The notes beneath the pieces are model-generated. The model had not been told where the DNA came from, made no database searches, and was given only the letters and a program-made list of their open reading frames with translations. From Mesostigma viride (lineage: Eukaryota > Streptophyta > Mesostigmatophyceae > Mesostigmatales > Mesostigmataceae): a stretch of 64,000 nt of DNA. The stretch lies in contig RPFO01000178.1 of assembly GCA_009746045.1 (NCBI GenBank), positions 942,718 through 1,006,717 on the forward strand. Reading direction: 5' to 3'. Position numbers and translations under genes: made by a program. Positions 7,415 through 15,883 of this stretch are shown piece after piece (within the stretch, counting starts at the first letter, position 1; each line of letters begins with the position of its first letter).

Positions 7415-8905
7415 ATGGACAAATTGGACCAGGATGGAGCAGAGAGATGGCAGCCCCCACCTTATTCTGAGGCTGTTAGATGGCTAGTGAATCATGATTG
7501 CTTTGTCGACAAATCCGCCGAATACACCCACCTGCTTCTGGATGGATACAAAGGTGGCAAGGCCTGTGTGGATTTTGAGGACCTGGCCAGCTTTTACAAG
7601 GAAGTGGCCAAGGATGCTCTGAATGACACCCAGAACTTCCTGGTGGAGCAGAAAACGGCCGTGTTCCCCTTTTTCATGGACCTGGATTGTGAGGATGATC
7701 AGGATTTGGGGGACACCATCATCCAGCAGTGGATACCCACCATCCAAGAAGTGTTAAGGGAATGCGTGCCGGCGGAAACGGACAGCTATGTGATTGTGTG
7801 CAGGGCCCCCACCAAGGAGAAGAAGGGGAAGATCAAGACAGGGTTTCACATCCACTACCCCCTCCTCCCAGTGGATGAGAGGACAGCCTTAAAACTTCGG
7901 GCGTTTGTGGTGGACAAACTGCACCAGAATTTCGGCGACAGGCCGGCGGAGAACGACTGGACGGCCGTGGTGGACCCCAGCGTGCTGATGGACAACGGCA
8001 TCCGTATCCTGTTCAGCTGGAAATGCGAGCGTTGCGCCGGCTGCTGCAAGGCGTACAGGAACATCCAGAAAACGATGGGGGATTGCAAGGGAAAGGCGCC
8101 GGGAGAGGATTGGTGCCACTGTGACGTGTGCAAGGAGCGGAGGAAGGCGCGCAACAGCTGCGGAGACGACCGCTGCCACTACGGCAGGATCTCTGAGAAG
8201 CGGTCGTACGCCCCGTGGGGTGTCATCAGCAAGGAGGGGGTGGTGGACACCGTCTTCTCGCCCGAGGACGTGCGCGAACACATCCTCCCGCTCCTCTGGC
8301 AGACCTCCGTGCGCATCCTGGACGGGCGGCCGGGCGTGACCCCCACCCCCATCACCACCCCGCCGTGGTTCGACGAGGCGACATCCATGTGCCGCGAGGA
8401 GCTGCAGGGGCGCCGCAGGAAGCACAAGGCCAAGACCCCCCAGGAGCAGCGGGTGGCCAGCACGCTGGGTATCCACAGGGACGAGGCGCTGAACCTCGAC
8501 TCTCCCGAGCACAAGGCCGTCGAGACGGTGGTGCGGACCATGGAGGGGGCGGCGGGTGTCACGCACGTGTTCAAGCAGGGGGAGGGCGTGCACGCGGTCT
8601 ACTCGGCGTGGTCCAAGCACCGGTTCTGCCACAAGATCGAGGACGCGCACAAGAGCAACAACGTGTGGTACTCCGTCTCCATCCACGGGCTGGTGCAGCG
8701 GTGCTTCAACTCGGAGTGCAAGGGGTACGCATCGGAACCTCGCCAAATCCCGGCGGCGGCATACGCGGTCTTGTTTCCCTCCCCTGCGGTGGCGGCCCCT
8801 GCGAGTAAAACGAACCCCACAAGGGTGTCGGCCGCAAACCTTGCCTATAAGATATCGTACAACCCCCACAAGGTTGCGCGACGGGGGGGGCCCAGGAGGA
8901 GGTGA
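7415..8905 (+). CDS. archaeo-eukaryotic primase (PrimPol/UL52-like)
   Basis: A DNA primase of the AEP superfamily, about 496 residues from the Met at 7415. Motif I is FFMDLDCED (metal-binding Asp89 and Asp91). Motif II is TGFHIHYP, and motif III follows in VDPSVLMDNGIRILFSWK. A Cys-rich insertion (CERCAGCCK, later CDVCKERRK) follows. The C-terminal zinc module is RFCHKIEDAHKSNNVWYSV...QRCFNSECKGY, the His/Cys arrangement of PrimPol and UL52-type primases. No helicase domain is attached. The last 40 residues are basic. The gene converges on, and overlaps antisense with, the next gene. Codon use in the first 400 bp is less GC-rich than in the remainder. Confidence 0.85.
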   Translation: MDKLDQDGAERWQPPPYSEAVRWLVNHDCFVDKSAEYTHLLLDGYKGGKACVDFEDLASFYKEVAKDALNDTQNFLVEQKTAVFPFFMDLDCEDDQDLGDTIIQQWIPTIQEVLRECVPAETDSYVIVCRAPTKEKKGKIKTGFHIHYPLLPVDERTALKLRAFVVDKLHQNFGDRPAENDWTAVVDPSVLMDNGIRILFSWKCERCAGCCKAYRNIQKTMGDCKGKAPGEDWCHCDVCKERRKARNSCGDDRCHYGRISEKRSYAPWGVISKEGVVDTVFSPEDVREHILPLLWQTSVRILDGRPGVTPTPITTPPWFDEATSMCREELQGRRRKHKAKTPQEQRVASTLGIHRDEALNLDSPEHKAVETVVRTMEGAAGVTHVFKQGEGVHAVYSAWSKHRFCHKIEDAHKSNNVWYSVSIHGLVQRCFNSECKGYASEPRQIPAAAYAVLFPSPAVAAPASKTNPTRVSAANLAYKISYNPHKVARRGGPRRR

Positions 8906-9617
8906 GCGGCATGTACAGCGCGCAGGCGGAATCGACGTGAGTGGCGCGCCCGAACTCGGTCACCAGCTCGGGCTTGTGGATCAGGGCCACCGTGACCCCC
9001 CCGTGGACGTACTGGTCGCTCACGGTGGACGAGTCGGGGATGAACAGCACGTTGGGACTCTTTATCGCGTTTTGTTTGTCGTTGCTCGTGATGTACGATA
9101 CGCATTTAATGAACACGTGGAAGTAATAAGACCCCGTGCTAGGAAAATTCATGCCCACCACCTCGCGAGCGCGGTCCATGCGATCACGGAACGGAGCCGA
9201 TAGCAGACTCTTTTGGCAATAGACGAGACAGTCGTGCACCACGAACGTAACGCGCAACCCGTCGCGGCACAGCACACCTTGCAACACGGTGCCCTTGAAC
9301 AGTTTCGTCTTGAACGGCGGCATGTGGACGATGTGCACGCTCTTGTCCCAATGCACGATCGCGCACACCGTACGGCCGCCGCGGATCCGCGCTAGGGCCA
9401 GCAGGCAGTGCACCCCCGGCGTCAGGTCGCACATCCAATACGTGTCGCGGCCCATCTCCGCCACCACCTTGCCGACGTCGTCCGTACGGCGCATGTACGG
9501 CCGCGGGATGTCCGGAAGGCGGCAGAGGCCCATAATAGCCTTGAGCACGTCCGAGTTCTCCCGCGGCGACGCGCGTCTCGTTACCCACGTCCACCGGTGG
9601 ACGCCGGCCTGCTGCAT
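8706..9617 (-). CDS. mRNA guanylyltransferase-like protein, apparently lacking the catalytic lysine
   Basis: The layout resembles a capping-enzyme nucleotidyltransferase domain: YWMCDLTPGVHCLLAL where motif I (K-x-D-G) would be, KLFKGTVLQGVLCR at motif III, and TFVVHDCLVYC with a downstream F-x-x-RMDRAREVV at motif IIIa. The motif I Lys and Asp are Leu and Pro here, and the motif III DGE is QGV, so GMP transfer is unlikely. It may be a structural or regulatory relative. The open frame runs to 8706, overlapping the primase 3' end by 200 bp. An 8-base G run at 8883-8890 makes an earlier end near 8845 possible if one base is missing. Family assignment is moderate. Confidence 0.45.
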   Translation of the reverse strand: MQQAGVHRWTWVTRRASPRENSDVLKAIMGLCRLPDIPRPYMRRTDDVGKVVAEMGRDTYWMCDLTPGVHCLLALARIRGGRTVCAIVHWDKSVHIVHMPPFKTKLFKGTVLQGVLCRDGLRVTFVVHDCLVYCQKSLLSAPFRDRMDRAREVVGMNFPSTGSYYFHVFIKCVSYITSNDKQNAIKSPNVLFIPDSSTVSDQYVHGGVTVALIHKPELVTEFGRATHVDSACALYMPLTSSWAPPVAQPCGGCTISYRQGLRPTPLWGSFYSQGPPPQGRETRPRMPPPGFGEVPMRTPCTPS

Positions 9618-9703
9618 CCGCTATCTTACCCTAGGCGTCCACATTCCCCGCGGACTAAGCGCGCTACGAAACAAATCTCTGCCTATAGCGACCTGCGGAC
9701 ATC

Positions 9704-10264
9704 ATGGACCTGTTGGGGCGCTCCCTGCAGCGCTTTTACGCGAACGTTGACAACTTCAACGCGCTATACGACATCACGCGTCCTGAGTCCGGACGCAGGT
9801 CGGACCGCCTGTCCCTGCGGGTGGTCGAGTGCCTCGTGACCAATTACTCCAAGACACACCGCGTGGAGTTCGAGCAGCCCGACAACGCGCTCCCGTTCAA
9901 CCTGTACATGTCCTACCGCGAGCAGCTGGCCTTCTACTCCAAGCGCATGTTCGACCCCTTCGCCAGGAGGAACAAGACCACCATCCGCAGCCCCGCGGAA
10001 GACGAGCGGGAGATCACCACCACACCCGGACAGATGAACTTCTTCCGATGGGCCATCACCAACGGGGTGCTGGAATACGCTCGCCAGCACCAGGACGCCA
10101 TACGGGAGGAGCTGCCGAAGGGGAGGGAGAGGAGGCCCTCCCTGCGCGTCCTCAACGGCAAGGTCATACGGTGTCGCAAGAGGTGCAAGGCCTCCGACCT
10201 CGCCATCCTCGTGCGACCGTCCGTGAAGAGCGTCAAGAAGAAGTTCACCGTCCGGTTCCTGTGA
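9704..10264 (+). CDS. nucleocytovirus conserved hypothetical (FDPFxRR / NFFRWAI family)
   Basis: A 186-residue protein with signatures I associate with a widespread giant-virus family of unknown function: VECLVTNYSKTHRV, then FNLYMSYREQLAFYSKRMFDPFARR and TTPGQMNFFRWAITNGVLEYA. The C-terminus is Lys/Arg-rich (RCRKRCKASD, KSVKKKFTVRF). Small, basic and soluble, it may bind nucleic acid or sit in the virion; this is inference. The frame is intact. It is divergent from the guanylyltransferase-like gene across about 86 bp. Confidence 0.6.
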   Translation: MDLLGRSLQRFYANVDNFNALYDITRPESGRRSDRLSLRVVECLVTNYSKTHRVEFEQPDNALPFNLYMSYREQLAFYSKRMFDPFARRNKTTIRSPAEDEREITTTPGQMNFFRWAITNGVLEYARQHQDAIREELPKGRERRPSLRVLNGKVIRCRKRCKASDLAILVRPSVKSVKKKFTVRFL

Positions 10265-10314
10265 CCCGCGCGCTTAAAATCGAAACTGTACATTGTAGTT
10301 GGCCAGGCTTCGGG

Positions 10315-10650
10315 ATGGCATTCGTGTACGACGCCGTCATCGTGCGCCCCCTGAGGGAGCTGTACATGAAGGGGCCGCACTTCAGCTCCCTAGGCTTCTG
10401 GATGGGGATGGAGGATCACGACATATGCGCGGAGATGACCTCCACATCCTCCGACATATGGAGGGACCGGCGGGACCACTGCCTGTCCGTCATCGAAAAA
10501 CGCTTTGAAAGCGTTCACGTCCTACTGAGGACCGCTATCCTGTGGTTGATCCTGTACAAAATGTTGCAATTGCTCTTGAAGACCGGGATTCGATTGTTAA
10601 CGCCCGCGTTTATTGATCATAATAATCGTGATAATAAAACTCGTGACTGA
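10315..10650 (+). CDS. small single-TM viral membrane protein
   Basis: A 111-residue protein. The N-terminal 60 residues are soluble with SSLGFWMGMEDHDICAEMTS, followed by HVLLRTAILWLILYKMLQLLL (about residues 72-92), a likely transmembrane helix. The SSLGFW-x-G motif before a Cys resembles small conserved giant-virus proteins, from memory. The start at 10315 is preceded by TTAAAATCGAAACTGTACATTG. It ends 15 bp before the convergent gene at 10665. Confidence 0.5.
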   Translation: MAFVYDAVIVRPLRELYMKGPHFSSLGFWMGMEDHDICAEMTSTSSDIWRDRRDHCLSVIEKRFESVHVLLRTAILWLILYKMLQLLLKTGIRLLTPAFIDHNNRDNKTRD

Positions 10651-10664
10651 ACATCATGCACTGT

Positions 10665-11054
10665 CTAACGGAACCCGCGAATGCGAGAGAAAAACAGAGG
10701 ACTCCTCCCACCCGACTTTGGCGCCATCGGTCGCGAGGGCGCGCGATCCCGGTCATCTGCGGACGATGGGGACGATCGGAACCTCGCGCGGATCTTAGCG
10801 GCGGCCGCCGCGGCCGCTCCCAGGGTCGCGACTCCCAGCCACAAGCGCACGTCCCCCAGCGCGGACTGCAGTTTCCTCTTGGTGTTCTCGACGCACTCCT
10901 TGTTGCCGCCCCGAAGAGTCACCGCGCACCAGAACTTTGCGGCGGGTTCTGCCAGGGCCGATCCGACGAAAGAGAACAACCACACGCACGCGAGGACGAT
11001 CAGCACGATCGCGACAATCCAAAGCTTCATTCCTACTATCCAATAGCCGCCCAT
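10665..11054 (-). CDS. small membrane protein
   Basis: A 129-residue protein with an N-terminal transmembrane segment (GMKLWIVAIVLIVLACVWLFSFVG), a lumenal-type loop with two Cys (FWCAV, KECVE), an Ala-rich second hydrophobic stretch (LWLGVATLGAAAAAAA), and an Arg/Ser-rich basic tail. No family recognised. The start is taken at 11054 (MGGYWIVG); MKLW at 11030 is an alternative. Probably a virion or replication-compartment membrane protein. Confidence 0.45.
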   Translation of the reverse strand: MGGYWIVGMKLWIVAIVLIVLACVWLFSFVGSALAEPAAKFWCAVTLRGGNKECVENTKRKLQSALGDVRLWLGVATLGAAAAAAAKIRARFRSSPSSADDRDRAPSRPMAPKSGGRSPLFFSRIRGFR

Positions 11055-11059
11055 TTTAT

Positions 11060-11380
11060 TTACGCGGTTATGTTGGGCCACCGCGGGGGGAGAACAGACG
11101 CGCCCCCCTCGCCGACATTGATCAGGTTGTTCACCCCCCTAGCCAGCATGTAGGTGCCGCCCGCGAGGCCGATAAACATGATGCCCCACTTGGTCATCCA
11201 GCACCGGAAGTCCATGAACCCCGTACAGTTCGTCTTCGCCTTGCGGTGGAAGCGGATGGAAGTGGCGGTGTAGTACAGGATGAACAGGGCCAACGCGACC
11301 GTGGGCCATGGTCCCAGGCTCAGCGGCATCTGGAGCAGCCTAACGGGCAGGGAGAGCAAACGGTTCACGGCAGCAGACAT
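11060..11380 (-). CDS. small two-TM membrane protein
   Basis: A 106-residue protein with two hydrophobic segments: residues about 22-41 (LGPWPTVALALFILYYTATS) and 64-82 (WGIMFIGLAGGTYMLARGV). Between them is a short positively charged loop with CTGFMDFRCW. The start at 11380 follows AGTATACACACC, one of the recurring GTATAC boxes. It is divergent from the ribonucleotide reductase start at 11474. Unknown function. Confidence 0.45.
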   Translation of the reverse strand: MSAAVNRLLSLPVRLLQMPLSLGPWPTVALALFILYYTATSIRFHRKAKTNCTGFMDFRCWMTKWGIMFIGLAGGTYMLARGVNNLINVGEGGASVLPPRWPNITA

Positions 11381-11473
11381 GGTGTGTATACTAGCCGTAA
11401 AGAAAAAAAAAATGCAGCCCCCCGGAGTCGCGTTCAACCCGGAAGATATTTGCCATCCCATGGTATCAGACCC

Positions 11474-14400
11474 ATGGAGCCGGCCCGCGCCACCACTCCC
11501 ACGGACAGAGCCATGGCCATCGCGTTGAGGACCTACCACCGCCCCCTCGAGGGCACATCGCAGCTGGAGACGTGGGAGCAGGTGGTGGACAGGGTGGTCT
11601 CCCACCAGAAGTGGCTCTGGGTTCGCGCCAAGGAGGACGCGCTCAACCGAGCCGAGCTCGCGGAGTTGGAGGAGCTGCGCCACTGCATCACGAACCGGTA
11701 CATCGCCCCCGCGGGCCGCACTCTCTTCCTCGGGGGCACGGAGTTGAGCAGGAGGCGAGAGTCCTGCATGTTCAACTGCAGCTTCACCGAGGTCGAGACC
11801 GTCTACGACGTCGTCGACGTGCTATGGCTGCTGCTGCAGGGATGCGGGTGAGTCTCACTCCACCTTCTCGTCCCAATAGCGCCACGTCGTCCCGGGGATC
11901 TGTCGCCGGCGCGCCTCCATCTCCCTCTTTCTCCTGTTCTGGTACTCCTGGGCAGCCAGCACGAGCGCGTACGAATGCGCCCGGTGGCGGGAGTGGGCGC
12001 GGCACACGGGCTTGGGCGACAGCACGCACGCCTTGTTCTTGCACCTCTTGTTCAGTTTGGTGACCGCCGTGCACTTCATCGTTTTTATACTGGTACGGGA
12101 GAAAATTTAGGCGGCCGTGGTCGCCGTGGTCGGGGCCGTCGCCTCTGACACCGTCGCATCCACCACCGCGGCCACGGGGCGGCTAGAGAAAAAGGAGGAA
12201 CCGACCGTCATGATGATGGAGTATGACGTCGAGGCACCCCCCAGTGTCAGCAACCCCTTCAGGATCTTCCAGATCGTAGTCTCGTAGGAGTACACCCTGT
12301 CGTGGAAGTTCCTGTAAAGCACGTAGCCCAGCCCGCCCAGGACCAGCAGGTAGGTGAGGGCCAGCGTGGACCTGATGTTGGTCCGCAGGCGGAACCTCTC
12401 TCTCTTCACACGCACCCAGGTGGCCATCACGTGAGCCGCGCCGATCACCGCGCCGAACAGAAACAGGCTCTTGAAGTCCTTCATGAAGAATCCCATGGCG
12501 TTCAAGTGTGACATATACTTGCGGTTTTTTTTCTGCACAGGGTCGGCTTCAAACCCGTCACCGGCACGCTCAACGGCTTCTCCAGGCGCATCCCGCACAT
12601 CGACGTCATCCGGTCGCAGCGGACCTCCGTCGGGGGGCGCGAGTCCAACAAGGAGACCTGGGACCCCGACACCAAGACATGGACCCTATCCGTGGGCGAC
12701 TCGGCCGTCGCCTGGGCCCGCGCCGTGGGGAAGCTCATGGCCGGCAAATACCCCGCCGAGCGACTCGTGCTGGACTTCACCGAGATAAGACCCGCTGGGA
12801 CGCGTCTGAGGGGCTATGGGTGGCTGGTGAGTTGATTGGCGGATACTCAAATCCGTCGCCAATATTTATGTTGCGTTATACTAGATCGATTCCATGTCCC
12901 ATTTCGGTGCGGTCCTTGTAGAATCCGCGATCGTGGCGGCGGCGATGGCCGGTATCATGACTCTCGTCCATTCGGTGCACATGAAACAGAGCCCGATGAT
13001 GGCGATGTCCCACGCTGGTATTTTGATACAAGTTGGCGTGTCTGCTGCCATCCTGCACGTGGTTTTTGAGTTGATTGGTTGGAACAGGAAGTTCTGTCTA
13101 CGTTTGCAAAGTGGCGGAAGGATGTGACAGGATTTGAAGATGCTTGGAAGTAGTGGCAACCATCTACATCTCGTCCGCGGGAAACTCGCCGTGGCTCGCT
13201 AAGTGCCAGGCCGCGTCCTGTTCGGGACCCTCGGGGATGGCGTTGATGGCTAGCTCCCGGAGCGAGGGGATGTATCTGCTCCGGCGGTGTGTGGAGGGGT
13301 CGGTCAGGAACCTTTCATCCTCGGCGGACCGCTCCGGTCTTCGCCACGTTAACCTGCCCGCGTGGAGGTGCGACATCGCGTCGGTTTTGCCATCTAACGC
13401 GTCGGTAAATGTTGAGACGACCTTGGGGTCTTTTTCGCTTCTCCCCAGAGGCACCTTAACAAAACGTTCCGCCCCCCTCTACCTATGGCCTTGTTGTGGG
13501 CAAAGACGGACTTCTCGAACAAGTCGTAAGGGCTCTTGCGGAATGGAGAGAAATTGCTCGCCATTTCTGCGTAATTTTCGTCGAAATCCTTGCGGGTCGG
13601 TCTGGCCCGCATCGAATGCCTCCTCCGCCCGTGCACATAACACCTCTGCCCCCCTTTGACGCTCGTGTTCAGGCAGCGACGGTTCCCGCGAGTCTTAGCC
13701 GTGCACCTCATGATGTACTGTTGGCCCCGATATTTTTCTCGACCCCCGCAGAGCTCCGGCGACGACAACGTCTCCAAGGCGATGCTGGCCATCTCCCACA
13801 TCATGTCCCGTCGCGCGGACCAGCTGCTCACCAAGATGGACATCCTGGACATCGTGAACCACCTGGGGACCATGTTGAGCAGTCGCCGGTCCGCGGAGAT
13901 CGCCCTCTTCGAGTACGGCGACGTCGAGTGGCGCGAGTTCGCCTCCGCCAAGAAGGACTGGTGGATCGCCCACGCCCACCGCCAGCAGTCCAACAACTCG
14001 CTGGTCTTCACCAAGGAGCCCACCCGCCAGCAGCTGGAGGAGATCTTCGCCATCATGCTCGACTCCGGCGGCTCCGAGCCCGGCATGTTCAACCTCGAGG
14101 CAGCCCGCCGCCGCGCCCCCTGGTGCAAAGGCTGCAATCCTTGCTGGTATGTCACATTAAACTTGCTGGACAAATGCTTTTTTTATCTTTCTTGTTTATA
14201 TATCAAATACGCAATGCCAGATACGCTGCAGATTTTTATGGTTGGTGTTATAATACAGTTGCTCCTCTACTCCGGGTGGCTTTCAGGAGCGGTTTGGAAG
14301 GAAGACATGAACCAGAGGCAGAAAAAGGCTGTGTGGGCTTCTTTAGGCACTGCGCAAGGTGTGTTGGTGATCGCCTTTGTGGCGTGGCTGGCGAGTATGT

Positions 14401-15855
14401 GGCGCAAGCCTAATATGCTGCCTTTGTTCGGCACTAATTGGCTGACGAGAATACTAGTTTTGCAAGTCATCGCCGCGCTGTCGTGGTTGACGTGGGGCGT
14501 GTTAAAGAAGTATCAGGCAAAGCGCGGGCTGGACAAGGGGGCAGTGCGTTGGGCGCTTGCGAATGCAGGAATCTTCCAGTCCCTTGTGGTCCTTTTCTTC
14601 GTGTTATTTATCGTGGACAGGATCCTTTGGCCAGGACGGAAAGAGCTCGCATGGAACATGATGGCCCCACCCACTTTTAACATGGGATACGCCGCACAGG
14701 CTGCTTAAGGTCTCCTCCTCGAGTGCACCCCGCAACGTCCTCTCCCGTACGCGCACCGGTTGCGGCACGTCGTCCCACTCAGTCAGAATGGTGGGCGCAC
14801 CTGACCAATCCCGCACCGGATCTCCTCCGCGGTCGGGGCATTGTATACCACTTGCGCACTTTTTTTTTCCGCGCAGTGAGATCCTGCTCGCCAACAAGTC
14901 GTTTTGTAATTTGACCGAGGTCAACCTGGCCGCCTTCCACGAGGGCAACAAGTCCGGCCTCGAGAGGGCGCTCGTCTTGGCCGCGCGCATGAACTACCGC
15001 CAGACGCTCGTCGACCTCAGGGACGAGATCCTACAAGAGGCGTGGCATCTCAACAACGAGTTCCTGCACCTGTGCGGCGTCGGCCTCACCGGCATCGTGG
15101 CCAGGTCCGACCTGCAGGACTACGACTACCGCCGCATGAAGAACGTGGCCGTCTCCGCGGCCTACGAGATGGCCAAGAGTCTCGGGAAGCCCCTGCCCAA
15201 GAACGTCACCTGCATCAAGCCCAGCGGCACGCTGTCCAAGATCATGAGCACCAGGGAGTGGGGGGAGGTCCCGGAGGGCGTCCACAAGCCCATGGGCAGG
15301 TACATCCTCAACAACATCACCTACTCCAAGCACGACCCCCTCGTGCAGAGGTTCAGGGACGCCGGCTACAAGGTGGCGGACAAGCCCTACGAGCAGGATT
15401 CCGTCCTGGTGACCTTCCCCGTCACCTACGCCAGCGTCCCCTTCACCAAAAAGACCGTCACGAGGAAGGACGGCACCACCGAGGAGGTGGAGGTCAACAC
15501 CGAATCCGCCGTGGCGCAACTCGAGCGCTACAAGAACCTCATGTCCAACTGGTGCGACCAGAACGTCTCGTGCACGGTGTCGTACGATCCCACCGAGATC
15601 CCCGCCATCCTGGACTGGTTCCAGAAGAACTGGGACCTCTACGTGGGCGTGTCCTTCCTGCTGAGGTGCGACCCCACCAAGAACGCAGCGGACCTGGGGT
15701 ACAGCTACCTCCCCCAGGAGGTGGTCACCGAGGATGTCATGAGGAGGTACCGCAACAAGCTGACCCCGGTGGACTACGCGGGCATCGTGCACGTCGACGT
15801 GGACGAGGCGAAACTAGCCGGGGACTGCCCCTCGGGCGCCTGTCCCGTGCGCTGA
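11474..15855 (+). CDS. nrdJ: adenosylcobalamin-dependent (class II) ribonucleoside-triphosphate reductase, four exons
   Basis: Reduces ribonucleoside triphosphates to deoxy forms using adenosylcobalamin, supplying dNTPs without oxygen or an NrdB subunit. Exons read 11474-11847, 12541-12826, 13752-14146 and 14877-15855; they join in phase to about 677 residues, near the 739 of the monomeric Lactobacillus enzyme. All catalytic cysteines are visible: SCMFNC (redox Cys), NPC-CE split across the exon 3/4 junction (thiyl Cys and Glu), KSFCNLTEVN (second redox Cys), and C-terminal CPSGAC. Other family blocks are GTRLRGYGWL, SSRRSAEIAL and KPSGTLSK. The junctions have consensus GT-AG ends. Class II identity is nearly certain; splicing is inferred from sequence. 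Nucleocytoviruses usually carry class I enzymes. Confidence 0.92.
11855..12079 (-). CDS. small Cys-motif (DUF5763-like) family protein, member 2, intron-nested
   Basis: A 74-residue protein, MKCTAVTKLNKRCKNKACVLSPKP..C-x-x-H, that shows the short RC/KC motif of the family cleanly and ends with an Arg/Lys-rich helix. The C-x9-C-x4-C...C-x-x-H arrangement could bind one zinc ion. It is encoded antisense inside reductase intron 1. The upstream box is CAGTATAAAAACG, 3 bases from the ATG. The frame is intact, the smallest complete member in this window. Function unknown. Confidence 0.6.
   Translation of the reverse strand: MKCTAVTKLNKRCKNKACVLSPKPVCRAHSRHRAHSYALVLAAQEYQNRRKREMEARRRQIPGTTWRYWDEKVE
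12107..12514 (-). CDS. membrane protein nested in reductase intron 1
   Basis: A 135-residue protein starting MSHLNAMGFF at 12514, after a TATAT box that overlaps the intron's polypyrimidine-side sequence. Three hydrophobic stretches are visible: residues about 13-33 (SLFLFGAVIGAAHVMATWV), 47-66 (ALTYLLVLGGLGYVLYR) and 82-105 (LKGLLTLGGASTSYSIIMTVG). The tail is Ala/Thr/Val-rich. No family recognised. Since it is antisense to the reductase pre-mRNA, it must have its own promoter. Confidence 0.5.
   Translation of the reverse strand: MSHLNAMGFFMKDFKSLFLFGAVIGAAHVMATWVRVKRERFRLRTNIRSTLALTYLLVLGGLGYVLYRNFHDRVYSYETTIWKILKGLLTLGGASTSYSIIMTVGSSFFSSRPVAAVVDATVSEATAPTTATTAA
12894..13127 (+). CDS. small two-TM protein nested in reductase intron 2
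   Basis: A 77-residue protein with two hydrophobic helices, residues about 7-28 (VLVESAIVAAAMAGIMTLVHS) and 36-62 (AMSHAGILIQVGVSAAILHVVFELIGW), and a basic C-terminus. Upstream is GTTATACTAGATCG, matching the TATAC-type box seen at other genes. It is in the same direction as the reductase, so intron retention or an internal promoter could express it. Unknown function. Confidence 0.45.
   Translation: MSHFGAVLVESAIVAAAMAGIMTLVHSVHMKQSPMMAMSHAGILIQVGVSAAILHVVFELIGWNRKFCLRLQSGGRM
13164..13711 (-). CDS. small Cys-motif (DUF5763-like) family protein, member 3, intron-nested, frameshifted
   Basis: Starts MRCTAKTRGNRRCLNTSVKGGQRC..H at 13711, the clearest RC-x-A-x-T-x-x-x-RRC...C-x-x-H motif in the window. 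The following region has DFDENYAEMASNFSPFRKSPYDLFEKSVFAHNKAIG. Near 13475-13480 a 6-base G/C run breaks the frame; a second frame continues from there through PLGRSEKDPKVVSTF to a stop at 13164. Together about 182 residues. Antisense inside intron 2. Function unknown. Confidence 0.5.
14147..14876 (+). other. intron 3 of the reductase gene, phase 2, contains a membrane protein gene
   Basis: 730 bp. The donor is GTATGT, and the acceptor is GCACTTTTTTTTTCCGCGCAG. Joining recreates NPC-CE, the thiyl-radical site. It contains the gene at 14214-14708. The remaining 168 bp hold a possible short minus-strand frame (about 14710-14840, ILTEWDDVPQPVRVRERTL) that I could not tie to a start codon. Confidence 0.85.
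14214..14708 (+). CDS. polytopic membrane protein nested in reductase intron 3
   Basis: A 164-residue protein, MPDTLQIFMVGVIIQLLLYSG..., with four hydrophobic helices at residues about 6-24, 40-61, 76-96 and 115-138, and a hydrophilic end (NMGYAAQAA). The helix-loop pattern resembles small multi-pass viral membrane proteins but I recognise no family. Upstream is TTTATATATCAAATACGCA. Its frame is the same as that of exon 3, with no stop between, so an unspliced transcript would fuse the two. Confidence 0.5.
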   Translation: MPDTLQIFMVGVIIQLLLYSGWLSGAVWKEDMNQRQKKAVWASLGTAQGVLVIAFVAWLASMWRKPNMLPLFGTNWLTRILVLQVIAALSWLTWGVLKKYQAKRGLDKGAVRWALANAGIFQSLVVLFFVLFIVDRILWPGRKELAWNMMAPPTFNMGYAAQAA

Positions 15856-15883
15856 TCACGACACGGGGCATACGAATACGCCA

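Larger units (their letters stand above)
11848..12540 (+). other. intron 1 of the reductase gene, phase 2, contains two minus-strand genes
   Basis: 693 bp. The donor is GTGAGT, directly after the LLLQGCG block. The acceptor is CGGTTTTTTTTCTGCACAG, a pyrimidine tract plus CAG. Removing it joins G|G-G to give LLQGCGVGFKPV, the expected family sequence. Two minus-strand coding regions (11855-12079 and 12107-12514) fill nearly all of it; the first ends 7 bp from the donor. Confidence 0.85.
12827..13751 (+). other. intron 2 of the reductase gene, phase 0, contains two genes
   Basis: 925 bp. The donor is GTGAGT after GYGWL, and the acceptor is TTTTTCTCGACCCCCGCAG. Its removal gives GYGWL-SSGDD, matching the WxSSG motif of class II reductases. 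It contains a plus-strand membrane protein gene (12894-13127) and a minus-strand Cys-motif gene (13164-13711) with only about 40 bp left before the acceptor. Confidence 0.85.

Noticed and set aside
11474-15855. Inteins or simple pseudogene breaks in the reductase
   Set aside because: The interruptions have no intein motifs, contain stops, and have consensus GT-AG boundaries that restore the frame exactly.
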